Assembly: GCF_002237595.1 (NCBI RefSeq)
Contig: NZ_CP022529.1
Coordinates: 1,674,001-1,738,000, forward strand
Length of the DNA stretch: 64,000 nt
DNA from: Labrenzia sp. VG12
GTDB lineage: Bacteria; Pseudomonadota; Alphaproteobacteria; Rhizobiales; Stappiaceae
Direction: 5' to 3'
Shown here: positions 42,311-56,301 of the stretch, piece after piece
Layout: every line of letters starts with the position of its first letter
Position numbering within the stretch: position 1 is the stretch's first letter
Made by a program: the position numbers and the translations under genes
The notes under the pieces: generated by a model
Seen by the model: the letters and a program-made list of their open reading frames with translations, nothing else
The model's database searches: none
What the model was told of the DNA's origin: nothing

Positions 42311-44386
42311 TCAGGCGTATTTCGCCTGAACCTCTTCGGCGACAGCCTGCGGCACCTGCTCGTAGTGATCGAACACCATCGAGTACTGCGCGCGGCCCTG
42401 GGACATGGAACGCAGGTTGTTCACGTAACCAAACATGTTGGCCAGCGGTACCATTGCGGTGATGACAGTCACGATGCCCCGGTTTTCCGTACCGGCGATC
42501 TGGCCGCGGCGGGAGTTCAGGTCACCAATCACATCACCCATGTAGTCTTCCGGGGTGACAACCTCGACCTTCATGATCGGCTCGAGCAGTTTCGGGCCGG
42601 CCTTCTGGATCGCTTCGCGGAAGCCGGCACGGCCGGCGATTTCGAAGGCGAGCACAGAGGAGTCAACGTCGTGGTATGCACCGTCGGTCAGGATCGCCTT
42701 GATATCCAGCATCGGGAAGCCGGCAATAGGACCGGACGACATAACGCTTTCGATACCCTTGGTCACGCCCGGGATGTATTCCTTCGGAACGTTACCACCG
42801 ACAATCTTGCTCTCGAACACATAGCCTTCATTCGGCTCAGCGGGCTCGATGGTGAGCTTGATGCGGGCGAACTGGCCAGAACCACCGGACTGTTTCTTGT
42901 GGGTGTAATCCACTTCAGCCTGTTTGGTGATGGTTTCACGGTAGGCAACCTGCGGTGCACCGATGTTGGCCTCGACCTTGAATTCGCGCTTCATGCGGTC
43001 GACGATGATGTCCAGGTGCAGTTCGCCCATACCGGCGATGATGGTCTGACCGGATTCTTCGTCCGTCTTGACGCGGAAGGACGGATCTTCAGCAGCCAGG
43101 CGGTTGAGCGCGAGGCCCATCTTTTCCTGGTCGCCTTTGGTCTTCGGCTCGACGGCGATCTCGATCACCGGCTCGGGGAATTCCATGCGCTCCAGGATCA
43201 CCGGCTTCAGCGGGTCACACAAGGTGTCGCCGGTCGTGGTGTCCTTGAGGCCCGCGATCGCAACGATGTCGCCTGCATAGGCCACGTCGATGTCTTCACG
43301 GGAGTTGGAGTGCATTTGCATCATCCGGCCGACGCGCTCACGCTTGTCTTTCACGGTGTTGAGCAGGGACACGCCCTTGTTCAGGACACCGGAGTAGATG
43401 CGGCAGAACGTCAGGGAACCGACAAACGGGTCGTTGGCGATCTTGAATGCCAAGAGGCCAAGCGGCTCGTCGTCAGAGGACTTGCGCTCGACTTCGCCTT
43501 CGGTCTTCGGATCGATGCCTTTAATGGCCGGAACTTCGACCGGGCTCGGCAGGTAGTCGACGACAGCGTCAAGCAGCGGCTGAACGCCTTTGTTCTTGAA
43601 CGCGGAACCGCAGAATACCGGAACAAAGTCGTTGTTGATGGTGCCCTTGCGGATCAGCTTCTTGATCGTCTCCATGGAGGGCTCTTCGCCTTCCAGGTAG
43701 GCTTCCATGGCTGCTTCGTCGATTTCGACAACGGTTTCGATCAGCGCATCGCGTGCTTCCTGGGCACGGTCAACCTGATCGGCCGGGATGTCGACAACGT
43801 CCCAGGCAGCACCCAGGTTTTCCGACTGCCAGATCAGGGCCTTCATTTCCAGAAGGTCGATAACGCCGGCGAATTCGTTCTCGGCACCGACATTCAGCTG
43901 CATGACCAGCGGCGTACAGCCGAGGCGCTTGCGGATCATTTCGACACAACGGTCGAAATCTGCGCCCAGCTTGTCCATCTTGTTGACGAAGATCATCCGC
44001 GGGACGTTGTACTTGTCGGCCTGACGCCAGACAGTTTCGGTCTGCGGCTCAACGCCAGCGTTGGCGTCCAGAAGAGCGACGGCACCGTCGAGCACGCGCA
44101 GGGAACGCTCAACTTCAATCGTGAAGTCAACGTGGCCCGGGGTGTCGATGATGTTCAGGCGCTTTTCTTTCCAGAAAGCGGTGGTCGCAGCAGAGGTAAT
44201 CGTGATGCCACGCTCCTGCTCCTGCTCCATCCAGTCCATGGTGGCTGCGCCGTCATGAACTTCGCCGATCTTGTGGCTCTTACCCGTGTAGTAGAGGATC
44301 CGCTCGGTGGTCGTCGTCTTGCCGGCATCGATGTGAGCCATGATGCCGAAGTTGCGGTAGTCCTCGATATTATGCGTGCGCGACAT
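42311..44386 (-). CDS. fusA: Elongation factor G
   Basis: A 691-residue translocase GTPase. The P-loop AHIDAGKTTT is near 17-26, the effector region is GAATMDWMEQEQERGITITSA, and DTPGHVDF and NKMDKLGAD follow. The domain IV tip is intact. The frame is open 54 codons upstream of the ATG at 44386, which gives the family start MSRTHNIEDYRNFG. It lies 25 bases after rpsG. Confidence 0.98.
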   Translation of the reverse strand: MSRTHNIEDYRNFGIMAHIDAGKTTTTERILYYTGKSHKIGEVHDGAATMDWMEQEQERGITITSAATTAFWKEKRLNIIDTPGHVDFTIEVERSLRVLDGAVALLDANAGVEPQTETVWRQADKYNVPRMIFVNKMDKLGADFDRCVEMIRKRLGCTPLVMQLNVGAENEFAGVIDLLEMKALIWQSENLGAAWDVVDIPADQVDRAQEARDALIETVVEIDEAAMEAYLEGEEPSMETIKKLIRKGTINNDFVPVFCGSAFKNKGVQPLLDAVVDYLPSPVEVPAIKGIDPKTEGEVERKSSDDEPLGLLAFKIANDPFVGSLTFCRIYSGVLNKGVSLLNTVKDKRERVGRMMQMHSNSREDIDVAYAGDIVAIAGLKDTTTGDTLCDPLKPVILERMEFPEPVIEIAVEPKTKGDQEKMGLALNRLAAEDPSFRVKTDEESGQTIIAGMGELHLDIIVDRMKREFKVEANIGAPQVAYRETITKQAEVDYTHKKQSGGSGQFARIKLTIEPAEPNEGYVFESKIVGGNVPKEYIPGVTKGIESVMSSGPIAGFPMLDIKAILTDGAYHDVDSSVLAFEIAGRAGFREAIQKAGPKLLEPIMKVEVVTPEDYMGDVIGDLNSRRGQIAGTENRGIVTVITAMVPLANMFGYVNNLRSMSQGRAQYSMVFDHYEQVPQAVAEEVQAKYA

Positions 44387-44411
44387 AGCGTCAGCCCTTC
44401 GAAGTAACTTA

Positions 44412-44882
44412 TTACCAGCGATAGTGCGAGAATGCGCGGTTGGCGTCTGCCATCCGGTGCGTGTCTTCGCGCTTCTTAACTGCGGTACCACGGTTGTTTG
44501 CTGCATCGAGCAGTTCGCCGGAGAGACGGTCAACCATCGTGGTTTCATTGCGGTTGCGCGCTGCGGCGATCAACCAGCGGATTGCGAGCGCCTGACGGCG
44601 ATCGGTGCGAACCTCAACCGGAACCTGGTAGGTCGCACCACCAACACGGCGGGACCGAACTTCCACTTGCGGCATGACGTTCTCAAGAGCAGCGTGGAAC
44701 ACCTCGATCGGGTTCTCGCGGGTCTTGTTTTCGACTACGTCGAAGGCACCGTAGACGATGCGCTCGGCGGTAGACTTCTTGCCGTCATACATGATGGAGT
44801 TCATGAACTTGGTGACGACAATATCCCCGAACTTCGGATCCGGGTTGATTTCGCGTTTTTCTGCGCGGTGACGACGGGACAT
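44412..44882 (-). CDS. rpsG: 30S ribosomal protein S7
   Basis: A 156-residue primary 16S-binding protein of the head. It begins MSRRHRAEKREINPDPKFGD and ends with the DTHRMADANRAFSHYRW segment. It lies 12 bases after rpsL. Confidence 0.98.
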   Translation of the reverse strand: MSRRHRAEKREINPDPKFGDIVVTKFMNSIMYDGKKSTAERIVYGAFDVVENKTRENPIEVFHAALENVMPQVEVRSRRVGGATYQVPVEVRTDRRQALAIRWLIAAARNRNETTMVDRLSGELLDAANNRGTAVKKREDTHRMADANRAFSHYRW

Positions 44883-44894
44883 CTGACGTGCTCC

Positions 44895-45266
44895 TTACTT
44901 CGGCCGCTTGGCGCCGTATTTCGAACGACGCTGCTTACGATCTTTAACGCCCTGGGTGTCAAGCACACCACGGATGATGTGGTAACGCACACCCGGCAAA
45001 TCCTTGACGCGGCCGCCGCGGATCATCACCACCGAGTGTTCCTGAAGGTTGTGACCTTCACCCGGGATGTAGCCAATGACTTCGAAGCCGTTGGTCAGGC
45101 GGATCTTGGCCACCTTACGCAGAGCCGAGTTCGGCTTCTTCGGCGTCGTCGTGTAAACGCGGGTGCAAACACCACGCTTCTGCGGGCAGGCCTCCATGGC
45201 CGGCACCTTGTTCCGCTTCGCCGGAACTTTCCGCGGGTTGCGGATCAACTGGTTGATGGTCGGCAT
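44895..45266 (-). CDS. rpsL: 30S ribosomal protein S12
   Basis: A 123-residue decoding-site protein. The ATG at 45266 gives the normal start MPTINQLIRNPRK. Lys43 in TTPKKPNS and Lys88 in RGGRVKDLPGVRYH are the wild-type residues whose change gives streptomycin resistance. It is the first gene of the str block and follows a long leader with a recognisable promoter. Confidence 0.98.
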   Translation of the reverse strand: MPTINQLIRNPRKVPAKRNKVPAMEACPQKRGVCTRVYTTTPKKPNSALRKVAKIRLTNGFEVIGYIPGEGHNLQEHSVVMIRGGRVKDLPGVRYHIIRGVLDTQGVKDRKQRRSKYGAKRPK

Positions 45267-45938
45267 TCTGTGCCCTTTACCTTGTCCATCCAAAAAATTC
45301 GTATGCAACTGCAGTCCTCCGCTGATCCGCAAGCCAACAAGCATGCAAAATCGCGCCCGCGCGCTCAGACAAGAGCGGCAGGCGCTGCGAAAAACCAGAG
45401 GACCACGAGTTGCCTCGCGGTCATGCAATCGACGCGTATTCGCCTATGTAACCCGGCAGCGTTTAAGAGGACTTGGTCCTGCGCCTTGTTCAGCGCTGGA
45501 CGGCTTCACTCTTACCGCCTGCCCTTGGGATGCGCGGAACCTACTCATATGCACCCTTTGCGTCAAGTGCTTTGTCCAAAAAACCGCGTTTCTGCGCCTT
45601 ACGCTTTGGCAATCCAAATTTCCGGAACGTTTTCCGACAGATAAGCGACTTTACGACAGCTTTGTGACGCGGTTTTTGAAACAATATTTCGCAGAGGGAT
45701 TCTTCCACTCGTCACAAGTCTGAACCAAGTCTGAATCAGGTCAGTCAAATTGGATCAATACAGATCAGTTCGACCAACCGTCGACTCATCTTGCTCCTTG
45801 AAAAAGCGGCCTGATTCCAGATGCGACCCGATCTCCCCTGCCCGTTCGCCGGCCCAAGGTCCCAGCTGGTGCGAAAACGCATTGCAGCCAGTCCCTCACC
45901 GCAGAACTGCCTTCCGGCCGAGCAGGTCCTCGATGCCG
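45267..45938. other. Intergenic region upstream of rpsL
   Basis: This stretch of 672 bases contains a strong-looking promoter (45538-45566) and about 265 bases of predicted 5' leader before rpsL. The rest, toward the small acidic gene, shows only a short TCTGAA repetition near 45718-45735 and no recognisable RNA gene or coding sequence. Confidence 0.5.
45538..45566 (-). promoter_or_regulatory. Predicted promoter of the str block (rpsL-rpsG-fusA-tuf)
   Basis: On the minus strand TTGACG (45561-45566) and TAGGTT (45538-45543) are 17 bases apart. TTGACG with this spacing fits the preferred sigma-70 type of strongly expressed genes in alphaproteobacteria. Transcription would start near 45531, leaving a leader of about 265 bases. 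Confidence 0.55.
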
Positions 45939-46232
45939 CTATTCGGTGAAGGTCACGATCGCAACATTACCGGCAAGCGCATCCTGATAGGCGCCCTCAT
46001 AGACCGGATCATCCGGTTCACCGTCCATGACACCGATCTGGTCGAGTTCCGCTTCCGCAAAACCTTGCGCGGACAGGGATTCCAGTGTCTTGCGCACGGC
46101 ATCGTCGTCATCGGGCGCCATCAGCAGCGCGTGGATGGTGATGGCCGCTTCCGGAGAAGCGTCTTCACCTTCCCAGACCCGGCCAATCACGATGTAAACG
46201 GTCGGGTCGAGTTCGAGGTCATTGTCGTTCAT
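45939..46232 (-). CDS. Small acidic protein of unknown function
   Basis: A 97-residue strongly acidic protein (start MNDNDLELDPTVYIVIGRVW, with a DDDD run near residue 41). It has no signal peptide, membrane segment or known motif. The alternating hydrophobic pattern in the first and last thirds suggests a compact alpha/beta fold. It lies between rpoC and rpsL, downstream of the rpoC terminator, so it must depend on readthrough or its own promoter. GGAAGGGG precedes the ATG by a few bases, supporting translation. Confidence 0.75.
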   Translation of the reverse strand: MNDNDLELDPTVYIVIGRVWEGEDASPEAAITIHALLMAPDDDDAVRKTLESLSAQGFAEAELDQIGVMDGEPDDPVYEGAYQDALAGNVAIVTFTE

Positions 46233-46262
46233 GGGTTTCCCCTTCCAGCTCTTGATACAAGA

Positions 46263-46284
46263 AAGGCCGCCCGAGGGCGGCCTT
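46263..46284 (-). terminator. Intrinsic terminator after rpoC
   Basis: A 10-bp perfect stem (AAGGCCGCCC with GGGCGGCCTT, two-base loop) lies 23 bases after the rpoC stop. On the minus strand it is followed by TTCTTG. It closes the rpoBC transcript before the small acidic gene. Confidence 0.85.
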
Positions 46285-46307
46285 CCGAACTTTCAAGGAT
46301 GCACCGA

Positions 46308-49300
46308 TTATTCGGCTGCACCCGTCATGTCTTCCAGGAGGCCTTCTTCGGCACTGTCCGAAGACTGCTGACGCTGCGCTTCCTGGATCAGGTCGTCACG
46401 GTGCGTTGCAATCTGGCGGATGCGCTTCATGACCCCACCGGTACCGGCCGGGATCAGACGGCCGACAATCACGTTTTCCTTCAGGCCGACCAGCGGGTCG
46501 GTCTTGCCGTTGACCGCTGCGTCGGTGAGGACGCGGGTCGTCTCCTGGAAGGAGGCGGCAGAGAAGAACGAACGGGTCTGCAGCGATGCCTTGGTGATAC
46601 CGAGCAGAACCGGAACCCCCTTGGCAGGATCGCGTGCGTTGTCGATCGCCTTGCGGTTGGCTTCTTCGAAGTCGAGCTTGTCGATCTGCTCGCCGGAGAA
46701 GAACTCCGTGTCGCCCGGATCGGTGATCTCGATCTTCTGCAGCATCTGGCGGACAATCACTTCAATGTGCTTGTCGTTGATGGTCACGCCCTGCAGGCGG
46801 TAGACTTCCTGGATCTCGTTGACGAGATACGCGGCGAGCGCTTCCACGCCCTTGACCGCCAGGATGTCGTGCGGTGCCGGGTTGCCGTCGAGGATATACT
46901 CACCCTTTTCAATGGCATCGCCTTCCTGAAGGTGGAAGTGCTTGCCTTTCGGAATGAGATATTCGACGGGCTCGACGCCCTCTTCCGCCGGCTCGATGAT
47001 GATGCGGCGCTTGTTCTTGTAGTCGCGGCCGAAGCGGATCGTACCATCGATTTCGGCGATGATCGCATGATCCTTCGGACGGCGAGCCTCGAACAGTTCT
47101 GCAACGCGCGGCAGACCACCGGTGATGTCCTTGGTCTTGGCGCTTTCCAGCGGAATACGCGCCAGAACGTCACCGGCCTTGACCGTGGCACCCGGCTGAA
47201 CCGAGAGAACCGCGTCAACGGACAGCATCAGGCGAGCATCGGAGCCACGGTCGGTCTTGGAAACCGCCCCCTTGGCGTCCTTGATGACGATGGCCGGCTT
47301 CAGATCGGCACCGCGCTGCGAGGAACGCCAGTCGATGACGACACGCTTGGTGATACCGGTTGCCTCGTCGGCCGTTTCCTGAACGGACTGACCATCGACC
47401 AGGTCTTCGAAGTCCACGACACCGTCGACTTCGGCCAGCATCGGACGGGTGTAAGGATCCCATTCCGCGATGCGCTGGCCGCGCTTGACGCTGTCGCCCT
47501 CGTCGACATGCAGCTTGGAGCCGTAGGCGACACGGTGCACGGCACGCTCGTTGCCGTCGCTGTCGATGACAACGATGGACATGTTGCGGACCATGGCAAC
47601 CAGGTTGCCTTCGCTGTCGCGATTGACCGACCGGTTCCGGATCTTGATCGTGCCGTCGACATTGGACTCGATGAACGAGCTGTCGACAACCTGCGCCGTA
47701 CCACCGATGTGGAAGGTACGCATGGTCAGCTGGGTGCCCGGCTCACCGATGGACTGCGCGGCGATGACGCCGACAGCTTCACCCATGTTCACAGGCGTAC
47801 CGCGTGCCAGGTCACGACCGTAACAGGTCGCACAGACGCCGGTCTCGGTTTCACAGGTCAGAACCGAACGGATCTTGATCTGCTGAACCTTGGCGGCCTC
47901 GATGGCATCAACGTCCTTCTCGTCGATGAGCGTGCCCTTCGGCACCAGCACTTCGCCGGTCTGGTTGTTGATGACGTCTTCAGCGGTCGTGCGGCCGAGA
48001 ACACGCATGCCCAGAGAGGCAATGACGTTACCGGCATCAACGATCGGCGCCACGGTGATGCCGCGCTCGGAGCCACAATCCGGTTCAAGGATGATGGAAT
48101 CCTGGGCAACGTCCACCAGACGGCGGGTCAGGTAACCGGAGTTCGCGGTCTTCAAGGCGGTGTCAGCCAGACCCTTACGGGCACCGTGGGTGGAGTTGAA
48201 GTACTCCAGAACCGACAGGCCTTCCTTGAAGTTCGAGATGATCGGGTTCTCGATGATGGAGCCGTCCGGCTTGGCCATCAGGCCGCGCATGCCGGCAAGC
48301 TGCTTCATCTGCTGGGGCGAACCACGGGCACCGGAGTGGGACATCATGTAGACCGAGTTCATCGGCTTCTGGCGTCCGCTCTCCTCGTCGACCTGGACCG
48401 CCTTAATGCGGGCCATCATCTCGTCGGCGATCTTGTCGGTACATTTCGCCCAGGCGTCGACAACCTTGTTGTACTTCTCGCCCTGGGTGATCAGACCGTC
48501 ATTGTACTGCTGCTCGTATTCGGTTGCGAGCGACGCGGTCTCGGCCACCAGCTTCTGCTTGGTGTCCGGGATGACCATGTCGTCCATGCCGAAGGAAATG
48601 CCGGCGTTACAGGCATTCTTGAAGCCGAGCTGCATGATCCGGTCACAGAAGATAACCGTCTCCTTCTGACCGCAGGCACGGTAAACCGTGTCGATCATCT
48701 TGGAGATGTCCTTCTTGGTCATCAGCTTGTTGCAGACCTCGAACGGCACTTCGTGGTGCTTGGGCAGAAGTTCCGCGATCAGCATCCGGCCAGGGGTGGT
48801 TTCGATGATCTCCGACGTCGGGTTGCCCTCGGCGTCGACAGAGCGGAAACGGCCCTTGATCTTGGTGTGCAGCGTGATGACCTTGTTGGCCAGCGCGTGA
48901 TGGATCTCGCCAATGTCGGAGAAGGCCATGCCTTCGCCCGGCTCACCTTCCGCCATGATGGAGAGGTAGTAGAGACCGAGAACGATATCCTGCGACGGCA
49001 CGATGATCGGGCCACCGTTTGCCGGGTGCAGAATGTTGTTCGTCGACATCATCAGCGTCCGCGCTTCCAGCTGGGCTTCCAGCGACAGCGGCACGTGAAC
49101 AGCCATCTGGTCACCGTCGAAGTCGGCGTTGAACGCGGAACAGACGAGCGGGTGCAGCTGGATGGCCTTGCCTTCGATCAGGGTCGGCTCGAACGCCTGG
49201 ATACCAAGACGGTGAAGCGTCGGCGCGCGGTTCAGGAGAACCGGATGCTCGCGGATCACCTCGTCGAGGATGTCCCAGACTTCCGGACGTTCCTTTTCAA

Positions 49301-50507
49301 CCAGCTTCTTGGCCTGCTTGACCGTCGAGGAGAAGCCCTTGGCGTCGAGGCGCGAATAGATGAACGGCTTGAACAGCTCAAGCGCCATCTTCTTCGGCAG
49401 ACCGCACTGGTGCAGCTTCAGTTCCGGACCCACGGTGATCACCGAACGGCCGGAATAGTCGACGCGCTTGCCGAGCAGGTTCTGACGGAAGCGGCCCTGC
49501 TTGCCTTTCAGCATGTCGGACAGCGACTTCAGCGGACGCTTGTTGGCACCGGTGATGACACGGCCGCGGCGGCCGTTGTCGAACAGGGCGTCAACGGATT
49601 CCTGAAGCATGCGCTTCTCGTTCCGGATGATGATGTCCGGAGCACGCAGTTCCATCAGGCGGCGCAGACGGTTGTTCCGGTTGATCACGCGGCGGTAGAG
49701 ATCGTTCAGATCCGAGGTCGCGAAGCGGCCGCCGTCCAGCGGAACCAGCGGACGCAGATCCGGCGGGATCACCGGCACCACGGTCATGATCATCCATTCC
49801 GGGCGGTTGCCGGATTCCATGAAGGCTTCGATGACCTTCAGGCGCTTGGCCAGCTTCTTCGGCTTCAGCTCGGTGGTCGCCTCGGCGATTTCCTGGCGCA
49901 GCTTTTCGGATTCGCGCTCAAGATCCATGCTCATCAGGATCTCGCGGATCGCTTCCGCGCCGATCATGGCGGTGAATGCGTCTTCGCCATATTCGTCCTG
50001 AGCGGCAACGAAGTCCTCTTCCGAAAGCAGCTGGTGCTGCTTGAGCGGGGTCAGGCCCGGCTCCAGAACCACGTAGTTCTCGAAATAGAGAACGCGCTCC
50101 AGATCCTTCAGCGTCATGTCGAGCAGCAGACCGATGCGGCTCGGCAGGGACTTCAGGAACCAGATATGCGCAACCGGTGCGGCCAGTTCGATGTGGCCCA
50201 TGCGCTCGCGGCGAACCCGCGACAAGGTGACTTCAACGCCACACTTTTCACAGATGACGCCTTTGTATTTCATGCGCTTGTATTTGCCGCAAAGACATTC
50301 GTAGTCCTTGATCGGGCCGAAGATACGCGCGCAGAACAGGCCGTCCCGTTCCGGTTTGAACGTACGGTAGTTGATGGTTTCCGGCTTTTTGATTTCGCCG
50401 AAAGACCAGGACAAGATCTTCTCCGGGCTCGCCAGCGAGATCCGGATATTGTCGAAGGTCTGTGTCGGAGCCTGCTGATTGAACAGGTTCATGACTTCGT
50501 GATTCAT
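46308..50507 (-). CDS. rpoC: RNA polymerase subunit beta'
   Basis: A 1399-residue catalytic subunit. The N-terminal zinc site uses Cys71, Cys73, Cys86 and Cys89. The active-site loop NADFDGDQMAVH holds the three Mg2+-binding aspartates near residue 460. The second zinc region is in CETETGVCATCYGRD. The ATG at 50507 has AAGGAGATGG upstream and gives the start MNHEVMNLFNQQ. It follows rpoB with 91 bases between. Confidence 0.98.
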   Translation of the reverse strand: MNHEVMNLFNQQAPTQTFDNIRISLASPEKILSWSFGEIKKPETINYRTFKPERDGLFCARIFGPIKDYECLCGKYKRMKYKGVICEKCGVEVTLSRVRRERMGHIELAAPVAHIWFLKSLPSRIGLLLDMTLKDLERVLYFENYVVLEPGLTPLKQHQLLSEEDFVAAQDEYGEDAFTAMIGAEAIREILMSMDLERESEKLRQEIAEATTELKPKKLAKRLKVIEAFMESGNRPEWMIMTVVPVIPPDLRPLVPLDGGRFATSDLNDLYRRVINRNNRLRRLMELRAPDIIIRNEKRMLQESVDALFDNGRRGRVITGANKRPLKSLSDMLKGKQGRFRQNLLGKRVDYSGRSVITVGPELKLHQCGLPKKMALELFKPFIYSRLDAKGFSSTVKQAKKLVEKERPEVWDILDEVIREHPVLLNRAPTLHRLGIQAFEPTLIEGKAIQLHPLVCSAFNADFDGDQMAVHVPLSLEAQLEARTLMMSTNNILHPANGGPIIVPSQDIVLGLYYLSIMAEGEPGEGMAFSDIGEIHHALANKVITLHTKIKGRFRSVDAEGNPTSEIIETTPGRMLIAELLPKHHEVPFEVCNKLMTKKDISKMIDTVYRACGQKETVIFCDRIMQLGFKNACNAGISFGMDDMVIPDTKQKLVAETASLATEYEQQYNDGLITQGEKYNKVVDAWAKCTDKIADEMMARIKAVQVDEESGRQKPMNSVYMMSHSGARGSPQQMKQLAGMRGLMAKPDGSIIENPIISNFKEGLSVLEYFNSTHGARKGLADTALKTANSGYLTRRLVDVAQDSIILEPDCGSERGITVAPIVDAGNVIASLGMRVLGRTTAEDVINNQTGEVLVPKGTLIDEKDVDAIEAAKVQQIKIRSVLTCETETGVCATCYGRDLARGTPVNMGEAVGVIAAQSIGEPGTQLTMRTFHIGGTAQVVDSSFIESNVDGTIKIRNRSVNRDSEGNLVAMVRNMSIVVIDSDGNERAVHRVAYGSKLHVDEGDSVKRGQRIAEWDPYTRPMLAEVDGVVDFEDLVDGQSVQETADEATGITKRVVIDWRSSQRGADLKPAIVIKDAKGAVSKTDRGSDARLMLSVDAVLSVQPGATVKAGDVLARIPLESAKTKDITGGLPRVAELFEARRPKDHAIIAEIDGTIRFGRDYKNKRRIIIEPAEEGVEPVEYLIPKGKHFHLQEGDAIEKGEYILDGNPAPHDILAVKGVEALAAYLVNEIQEVYRLQGVTINDKHIEVIVRQMLQKIEITDPGDTEFFSGEQIDKLDFEEANRKAIDNARDPAKGVPVLLGITKASLQTRSFFSAASFQETTRVLTDAAVNGKTDPLVGLKENVIVGRLIPAGTGGVMKRIRQIATHRDDLIQEAQRQQSSDSAEEGLLEDMTGAAE

Positions 50508-50598
50508 GATCCATCTCCTTCGATGCGCGGCCGGGGACGGGACTTTCTTGCCCCTCCCCGCGACCGGCATGCCAAGTCATATTGGTCCGTTGCCGGGG

Positions 50599-54738
<4,140 letters not shown>

Positions 54739-54981
54739 TGTCGCTCCTCGTATCGGCCGGGTAACGGCTTCCCGAAACGCCCCTTGTCCAATCGGGCTCA
54801 CTGCCCAGGCGCTTCGGAAAACCGTCCCCCTCAGATCAACCTGCTTGTTGTGACCTCACAAGAAGCAGACGCGTTGATCGGTCTGTGGGGTCTAGAACAT
54901 GACGGTTCGATGGGAACCGCAACACCATGCCCTAGTGGGACGTTCGCCCCGGAAACGGGTCAGACCCGCCGGGGCAAGCAA

Positions 54982-55004
54982 CGGTCCCGGCCAGGCCGGG
55001 ACCG
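54982..55004 (-). other. Strong hairpin between rplL and rpoB
   Basis: CGGTCCCGGCC and GGCCGGGACCG form an uninterrupted 23-base palindrome around one central base, 21 bases after the rplL stop. No T tract follows. In enterobacteria this gap holds an attenuator and an RNase III site; a similar role here is inference. Confidence 0.6.
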
Positions 55005-55025
55005 CCAAAGGCTTGAAAAGCCTTA

Positions 55026-55403
<378 letters not shown>

Positions 55404-55463
55404 TTTCTTAGTACCTTAGTTCGAACCAGTGTTTGGTTACGTGAGACAGTGTGTTTGGACGCC

Positions 55464-55982
55464 TTATGCGGCCTCGTCCTTCTTGGCGTACGCGCCGAAG
55501 ACACGGGCAAGCTGCCCGGCCGGTGCGGCGGTAACCTGAGCCATACGGGAAGCCGGGGTCTGGATCATGCCAACCAGTTTCGCACGCAGCTCATCGAGCG
55601 ACGGCATGGTTGCCAGAGACTTGACCCCATCCGGGTTCAGGTTGGTCGTACCAAGAGCACCACCAAGGATCGCAAACTTGTCGTTTGCCTTGGCGAAGTC
55701 GACGGCTGCTTTCGGAGCGGCTACCGGATCGTCGGAATGGACGATGACGGTCGGGCCCTGAAACAGGTCGGAGATGTGCTCAAGGTCGGTGCCTTGAAGG
55801 GCGAGTTTCACAAGGCGGTTTTTTGCGACTTTTACAGTGCCGCCGGCTTCACGCACCGATGCCCGCAACGCGGTCATCTGTGCAACCGAAAGACCTGCAT
55901 AGTGCGCGACAACAACAACACCGGTGTTACCCAGCTCGGCGTTGAGAGCCGTCACGAACTCGTGCTTTTCCGCTCTTTCCAC
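55464..55982 (-). CDS. rplJ: 50S ribosomal protein L10
   Basis: A 172-residue stalk base protein that holds the L12 dimers. Translation starts at a GTG (55982) with GGAGAAGG nine bases upstream. The RNA-binding N domain has VVVVAHYAGLSVAQMTALR and the C-terminal helix binds L12. L10 with L12 usually represses this mRNA through a leader structure; the 319 bases upstream hold several hairpins that could serve. Confidence 0.97.
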   Translation of the reverse strand: MERAEKHEFVTALNAELGNTGVVVVAHYAGLSVAQMTALRASVREAGGTVKVAKNRLVKLALQGTDLEHISDLFQGPTVIVHSDDPVAAPKAAVDFAKANDKFAILGGALGTTNLNPDGVKSLATMPSLDELRAKLVGMIQTPASRMAQVTAAPAGQLARVFGAYAKKDEAA

Positions 55983-56301
55983 TTGCCTTCTCCATTTGGC
56001 GGCGTTTCCACCGCCGGTTTACCTTTGCCGCCTCGGAAAGAGGTCCCGAACCCGGAACCGCCTCTAGGCGACGCTCAGGGTCCTGTCCCCTCACCCTCAC
56101 GCTTCAAGCGTGCGGCAAGGTCTGGTTCGAACCGGGTTGCCCGCCAGTCGGCGGAGAATTCGGTTCTCACCCATCTATGCAGGCCAAAAAGCTTAAGCCG
56201 GTCACCCGGCACCTGCAGTCTCGGACAGGGCAACCCGGCGGCTTGCCGCCGGGTCTATCCGGCCTTACGGCCGAAATCTTCACAAAATCCGGAACCCCGG
56301 A
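55983..56301 (-). other. rplA-rplJ leader region with hairpins
   Basis: This 319-base gap is rich in structure. A 22-base perfect palindrome at 56233-56254 (ACCCGGCGGC with GCCGCCGGGT) and a second hairpin near 56260-56273 (CGGCC with GGCCG) come first on the minus strand. A third stem (GGCGG with CCGCC type) lies just before rplJ. The region is the right place for the L10 autoregulatory leader, but I could not align it to that RNA family with certainty. No promoter is convincing. Confidence 0.5.

Noticed and set aside
40171..44407. Long plus-strand frames opposite rplC-tuf and fusA
   Set aside because: Same antisense effect of codon bias in highly expressed genes. The two tuf copies give the same shadow product, as expected if it only mirrors tuf.
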